Part shown: positions 58,205-64,000 of the stretch, piece by piece
Layout of the letters: each line of letters opens with the position of its first letter
How positions within the stretch are numbered: position 1 is the stretch's first letter
NCBI RefSeq assembly: GCF_018691265.1
Contig: NW_024881323.1
Location: forward strand, 25,841,610 to 25,905,609
Origin: Tyto alba
Lineage: Eukaryota; Chordata; Aves; Strigiformes; Tytonidae
Length of the DNA: 64,000 nt
Reading direction: 5' to 3'
Notes under the pieces: generated by a model
What the model saw: the letters and a program-made list of their open reading frames with translations, nothing else
What the model was told of the DNA's origin: nothing
The model's database searches: none
Made by a program: the position numbers and the translations under genes

Positions 58205-61200
58205 CTAGGATATAGGTACCTGGTATTATTTCATGTAAAACTCTAAGCCATCTTGCTTTGGTAAAGTAAGAACTTTACACTGAAAACATACATAATTTAA
58301 CCTATTTATCACTTATTTACTGTTTAGGTGAGCTAGATTTGGTTTGCTGTGTGAACTCTAATGCTAAAGCTTAAAATCTACTCCAGGGCTGCTATTGGCA
58401 TGGTATTTTTAGAAATAAAAAACCCTCAGAGAAGAAAGTAAACAATATAGTTTGCACTGGTGAGAGCTATTGCTTCCAACAATATTCTCCTCAGGAGTTG
58501 CCATTTTAGAAAGTTTTTTGTTTTTAAATGTAAGATATGCAGCATAAAAGGTTGTGATTCTACAAAACAAGCACATTAACCTGGTTAATGTGTATACAGA
58601 GAGTATACAATAAAAAAAAAAAAAAGGTAAAAACATGTCCAAACACATTACAGCAACGCTATTCTTTCGTTCCAGGTAGGAAGGGGATAGCTTAATATGG
58701 TTACAGAAAGAATAAAACTGTGCTTACAGCTTCTTAACCACAGACAGTTGACCAAAATGAACATAAGAACAGAGTATACAAAAGAGGCCAGTCTTGTACA
58801 TAAAGGGAAAAGGACAGGAAGAAGTACATGAATCCCTATCAATCCCCTAAAATTTTTATTTAAAAGCAACCGAGTTAAGTAACAGTCCCCCAGCTCCTTT
58901 CAACTGTCACTATACTTATGGAAAGAAGTTTTGATCCAACAGCCAACACCATTTCAACCATTTTAAGTGACAGGGGACACCTTTAGCTTTACTTGTGCTA
59001 TGTCCCAGCTGGTAAGTACATCCTCAGCTTTCACTTTTGTCTGTGTACCAAGAAACACAGTCTAATGACTGTGGTAAGGGCAGGGACAGCCTACCCACTA
59101 CCTCATCTTTTCACAGCATTCCACAATCTGGGGTTTCAGAACCAAAAGCCTCCCCAACCCTGGCAGAAACACAACACATCCCAGTTAATAATATGCCCTT
59201 TGGACTGGTGGAGAACAACTACATCCACCATCTACTGCAGAGTACTTGCTTTTGGTAATGTTCTGAGTACTAGAAGCCAAAGCAAGTTGAGTAAGGATTA
59301 AGACAGGTAAGTTTCTTTGGAGTTCTTTGACATTATTGTAAATGCACAGTTAAGCTGCTTCAAAAATACTTACGCTCTTACCATACAAGTGAATACTCCT
59401 TGGGCGTAATTGTTATCAGTTATGTAACAAATCCAACCCTAAATATAACAGGATACTTGAGAGACTCATAACATAAAGGTCTTTGGACCCAACAGCCTTT
59501 CTAGAACTAAACCTAGGCTTTTCAAGTATAAAGCAAACTTAATTCCTTTCAATTCAGAGATGATCTAAGGCATATAGTTTTCAGGTAAGCATCCATTTGA
59601 GCCAAAAATGTCAGGACAAAGGGAATAGTTTTAAACACAATTCTAACTCCATGAAAGGTGGCATACCTCTGTGTAGCATTCTTGCTTCACTCTTGTGCTT
59701 TAATTGCCCTCTAAATTACAGTATCAGTTAAGTTTTCTGGTTTAGTTTTTAAACATTCATTTGACAAGAAACACCTAAATAGAAAAGACTCATATACAGA
59801 AAATAATAAAGCATGTTTAACCTTGGAATTTCAATACTGAATTCTGATCAAATTAATTATTTTGCACTTTCAAGGACACATCCCATTTCTAGTTATACAA
59901 GTAACTAAGTAAAAATGTCACTACTGATTTCTATCAGTGCACATGAAATTGCCCCCCCTGAACTGGTTGAATTCAGCTACTTCCAGAAACACGAGCTTAG
60001 TGCTGCAGCTCCTTACCTGACAAAGGAAAAGCCACGGGTCTCTTACCTGATCAGTTGTCATGTCACACTAAAAATGATACACAATACTTGCGGTTCTGTC
60101 CTCCCTCTTGGACCCTCTGCAAGTCTTCTCCTCTTCTGTCTCCAGCTGAGGAATGAGAACAGGTTTCCTAATCTCTTGCCCCATGCCTCCTCCCCACAAT
60201 AAAAAAAGAGGTCAGGAAAGAAAGTCTGAATTGTGTGTTTTAACACAGGAAAAAAAAAAAACTCAGTACCAAGGCCAAAACTTCCCTTGATGAGTTTCAC
60301 AGGAAGAACAAACTACTGAAGTAGTACACTTGTTTTTTCCCTTCCATGACATCAGTCTCCTGGGAGCACTGTGGCCAGCATTACACATAGGGCACTTCCA
60401 TGAAATTCAAGGGTAGAGCTCCAGCAAGACAGCCTATTAAGTTCCTAATTTTAAAGTCTAATTTTAAAATTCAAGTTCTTAATTGTACTTCATGAAAGTT
60501 TTAAGAGAAAGAAATGAGTATTTTAAATTTCATACATTCAGGATACTTTAGAATCACCCTTTGGGTTCAGTTTGTACCTCACTATGTAGGCTTCAACAGA
60601 GATAATATTTCCACAGCTGATTGCTCGGTGTGGTAGGAGGTTAGGAGAGCTCCTACTGTGGTAATTCTCCATAAGCCCGTGCCCCTGCCCTAGAATTACA
60701 ACATACGCAAAAATGCACAGTTCTGTTCACATATACAATCTACCTTCATGATGCCAGTGCTACACAAAACATCAGGACCAAGGGGAAAAAAAAAAAAGTC
60801 AACAGCCATTTGACAGACTTAATAAAGTTTAATAAAAGAACTTCAAAAGCTATTTAAGAACTGTGATAAAACAGGATATGTGAACATCAATAAAAATTAC
60901 CTTTTCAGCTTGACATATTAATAAACGTAAGTATGGGTCCTAACCATATGTTGAGAATCAGTCATGTCAACAGCTTGTTAGAATGTGGCAAACTAAGTAG
61001 GAAAAAAATAAACCAACCACCCTTCACTGACAGTGCCAGTGGTTTTATAATTCAGGTCATAAACTATTGTGCAGCAAACAAACATGACAAAGCCTACCTC
61101 CGTTAAATTTGTTTATATGATAAAAAAATAAAATATTAAACTGCTTGTAGTGCAACATTCTATCAGCATACGTAAGTATACCATGCTTTGTAAATTTACT

Positions 61201-61340
61201 GTTACATTATTTACAGTATATAGCAATGCTTTAAACTAGAGGCGAAAGAACAAAAACAGGTAATGGAAAATGTTTACATACAGGTATGAGTCTTAACATT
61301 GTCCACCAAATCATCAAGTTCACTTTGCAGGCTTGTGTGT
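58205..61340. other. AT-rich flank leading into the second RAB4A copy
   Basis: No exon, LTR or LINE tail recognised. By position it is the downstream flank of RAB4A (copy 2). The matching flank of copy 1 would lie before the window. Short A runs occur at 58611-58625 and 60250-60260. Confidence 0.5.
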
Positions 61341-62817
61341 CATGTGGACACTCCTGCCCCACACACACGGGCCACCTTTCTGACAGCAGTGGTTTGCTCT
61401 GTTTGTAGATAGTGGAAAGACATTTTTAAAAACTGCATAGCCTTCAAGCTTTTCCATTTCTTCAAACACCATTTGTAAGGACAGCTGTAAAATACACAAG
61501 AACTCCATCAATTATCTACATCTGATCAATGTGAAAACTCAATTCCTGAAATCAGATCAGTAATATTCACTCCTGTACGCTGTACCAAAGCCGAACTAAA
61601 TTAATGCCCTTTCCAGCAGTCTCTTATTGAAGGATGATATTTTATAGGATGAAAGTAAGGGAGGAAAGCAGTTCGAGGATTCCTATCCATTATTTAAAAT
61701 TCTGAGCTTTAACTGGGAGCTATACAGATACAGAACAATATATGAGAATGCAGACTTGTATGCTGCCTTATTTAACATCCTGTAAAGCTTCTGCTCAAAT
61801 TGATAAAAAAATGAATACAGTAAAAGTGATGCAGTAACTATGCCTGCAGTACTTGTTTAATTTGATATCACCGTCCTCATAATAGAGAAATAAGGATTAA
61901 TTATAACAAAATAATTAACTACACAGGGGGAAAGGGCTGTCCCCATGAACCACTTACATACTACAAAGAGTTAAGTAAAATCCATGGAGAGGTGTCTTAA
62001 GGACAACTGTTTGAGAAAGACTAACCACCAAGCTGTTCTTCAGATTAGGTCACGTGACTTATGTCTCTTCCCTTACCACTTTACTAGAGGGAAAGATCTG
62101 TTCCTCACTTGCTCTGAAGAGTGTCTTTGGAAGACTTTTAGGAGACTGCATCGTTCGATGGGCTGCAACAGCCCTAGAAGAGCTACTTTAGGTCTGCTTA
62201 AACAACAAATACTACTATTCTCTTGTTTACATTTCTGCTCATAGCAGACAGGAATCAGAACAACGTTAAGCTGCTTTTATGTAGGAAAAAAAGTAAACAG
62301 TTGAAGTTTGAAATCCAGTATTACCTTTAATTTCAAGTCTCAGTCTTTAAACTTGGTATTTTCAGAAAAGACTATATAATAGCTTTGGACAAGATATTGC
62401 ACCATATATTTTGTGAATTCTCAATTCTAGTAATATTTGTCCACAATACAACAGAAGTAATTCACCTTCTCTATAGTGCATTAGATAACTATTAGGGCTA
62501 TAATGCATTCCAGGAATACAGAATTCTAAAGTGTTTTCCACAGCGTTACTCTGAGTAAGCAAAGATCTAGAAATAGTTCAGTAAGAGCACTAGTCTTGCT
62601 TTAGTGGGCAGGTGGCAGAAGAAAAATCAAAGTATAAAACAATAATCCATTCTACTGTGCATTATTTCACTAGATTCTATGTTACTTTACAGGCTAACTG
62701 TGAAAAAGCCAAGCACTTGACACAGCACATTTATGAAATATGGTAATTTACCCAACAACCTGAGATTTTTGTAACCTTACCTTCTGTGTCTAAAGTATTT
62801 GGGATTTTGTGTTTTGT

Positions 62818-62931
62818 TTAACACCCACATTGTTGAGCACTTTGTGCTTGTGCTATGTAGTGATCTCAGCTGTCTCAAAGCAACATCTCCATACTGAATA
62901 CCTGAACCCATTCCTTCTGGATCCAGTTCTC
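62818..62931 (-). pseudogene. RAB4A: RAB4A last coding exon, second copy, 2-bp deletion
   Basis: This corresponds to 1480-1595 but is 114 instead of 116 nt: two bases are missing near 62854. The frame shifts about 12 codons before the stop and loses the Cys-Gly-Cys prenylation motif. The preceding exons of this copy would lie beyond the window end. The loss could be real decay or a read error. Confidence 0.9.
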
Positions 62932-63099
62932 CTGATGAGAAACAAAATGGTCACAAGAAGATAGATCACATGCAAATTATACATTCCAATCTAACTGACA
63001 ACACTAGATAAAAAATGCATAACGATATTCTGCTCTAGTTACAGAGAGATCTATTGCAGTTCTGTTTACTTTTAGGCAATTGCAAACCTGTAACATTTC

Positions 63100-64000
63100 T
63101 TCTCTAATTTCAACCATGTGCCCCTAATCATAATTGGAATAATCTCCCTGGGGAAGAGGTGGATTCCCAAACATGGGACTGTTTTGCTGCCCAGTGAGTA
63201 GAATCATTAATTGCTCTGCATCCTATTTAATTTCTTGTCCCAATGTTCCCTGCAATTGTTGTACTCCTTGATAGGTGTGATTCCATTCTTCTTTTGAGCT
63301 CACATTTATCCCCTGTATAACTGTAGTAGCCAAATTTAGAGTTGTGTGTGTGCTGCCTATCCCATACTTCCAGTATACCCAATGTGGGCCTGGACCATGG
63401 CCATTCACTGAACCTTTGACTATACATTAAAGGAAAAATGATTATCAGACTTATCGTGAGAAGCGTAATCTTCCTGGTTGAACTTGGGTAACTTTCCATG
63501 GAGATTTAGGGGCTTTCTTCACTCGGGTATGATGTATCCAGGCCGAGTATTCCTTAATCTTGATGGCTGTGAACGTCGTGAGCAGCACCTGGAATGGCCC
63601 TTCCCACGTGGCTCCAAGGTTTTTTCTGTAAGAGACTTAACATATACATAGTCCCCAGGTTGTATATCATGTACGGGTCCATCCAACCTCTACCTCGAAT
63701 ACCAATTACATGTTTTCTGATCTTATTGAGTTGCTTCCCTAACGCCACCATGTAGGAGCTCATGATTTCATCTCCAATTTGTGTGGATATTCCTTTTTGT
63801 ACCCGTATGGTTGTCCATATAAAATTTCAAAGGGGCTCAGCCCTTCCCAATCTGACCCATTTCTAGTTTGGGGGGCGTTTTTGGGATTAGTCCGGAGGCA
63901 GATGTCGCATTGTCGAGTCACCTGCCTTACCGTGGTATACAAATTCCTGGCTACAATCTCTTTTATCAAATGACTATACAAAGCTTCTGCTCCCCAGTGT
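63100..64000 (-). mobile_element. ERV 1, second copy, 3' part (env and integrase remnants)
   Basis: The same env start and core-less integrase as at 1793-2668, with the same internal deletion joints. Additional single-base losses break the env frame (about 63230, 63360, 63392) and the integrase tail (about 63687). The shared joints show one insertion copied by the duplication, not two insertions. Confidence 0.9.

Larger units (their letters stand above)
61341..64000. repeat. Second copy of window positions 1-2668
   Basis: Direct repeat in the same orientation with period 61340 bp. By eye it differs by nine lost bases (including a 2-bp loss), one gained G and one substitution over 2.66 kb. 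It includes the RAB4A 3' UTR, the last coding exon, intron and the 3' part of ERV 1, and runs off the window end. The true length of the repeat is unknown on both sides. Confidence 0.97.

Noticed and set aside
61285..61340. A minus-strand phrase (LQSELDDLVDNVKTHT) resembling an exon
   Set aside because: It lies in the RAB4A downstream flank, with no second exon, weak acceptor and no family I can name.
1..64000. The terminal direct repeats as ends of a giant mobile element
   Set aside because: The repeat contains ordinary host exon and part of an ERV and does not end in TG/CA or inverted repeats. Its left edge is just the window edge.

Overview
This is bird nuclear DNA. It has intron-split vertebrate genes with GT-AG introns, CpG-island promoters, 3' tails of CR1 LINEs (the typical avian retroposon), and several avian-type endogenous retroviruses (ERVs). 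It has no bacterial gene layout, operons, CRISPR arrays or tRNA genes that I can see. The ORFs of any length are retroviral remnants or low-complexity translations of CpG islands.

Host genes. RAB4A lies on the minus strand (coding exons between 14126 and 1480). Seven exons join with correct phases into a 213-residue GTPase ending in Cys-Gly-Cys. C1orf131 lies on the minus strand (42553 to 35536, DUF4602 family, ribosome biogenesis); its first exon and five 3' exons were found. GNPAT lies on the plus strand (54306 to 57404, peroxisomal ether-lipid synthesis); only three exons are present, the first of them frameshifted. A CpG island at about 41.9-43.1 kb lies between C1orf131 and GNPAT and looks like a shared divergent promoter. 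A second island at about 14.0-14.7 kb is the RAB4A promoter.

Retroviral load. (1) A one-LTR, internally deleted gammaretrovirus-like element (about 1.7-6.8 kb) lies sense in RAB4A intron 6, with a tRNA-Arg-like primer site. (2) A two-LTR provirus at 27592-34495 combines a betaretrovirus-style dUTPase-protease-pol and tRNA-Lys primer site with an alpharetrovirus-style envelope. (3) A two-LTR provirus at 45195-53573 with 5-bp target duplications and a tRNA-His primer site lies antisense in the GNPAT locus. It carries two different gag-protease cassettes in tandem. (4) Two solo LTRs lie at 17702-18275 and 57838-58204; the second belongs to the family of provirus 3.

Most unusual structure. The first 2668 bases recur at 61341-64000, including the last RAB4A coding exon and part of ERV 1. 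They recur in the same orientation after a 61340-bp period, with about nine small indels and one substitution by eye. Just before this second copy, GNPAT stops after the exon carrying its catalytic motif, and a solo LTR without matching flanks joins GNPAT sequence to the flank of the second RAB4A copy. Either this is a 61-kb tandem duplication made by LTR-LTR recombination (an amplicon carrying RAB4A, C1orf131 and a truncated GNPAT), or it is an assembly false duplication of low-accuracy long reads. The sequence alone cannot decide, but both alternatives give clear tests.
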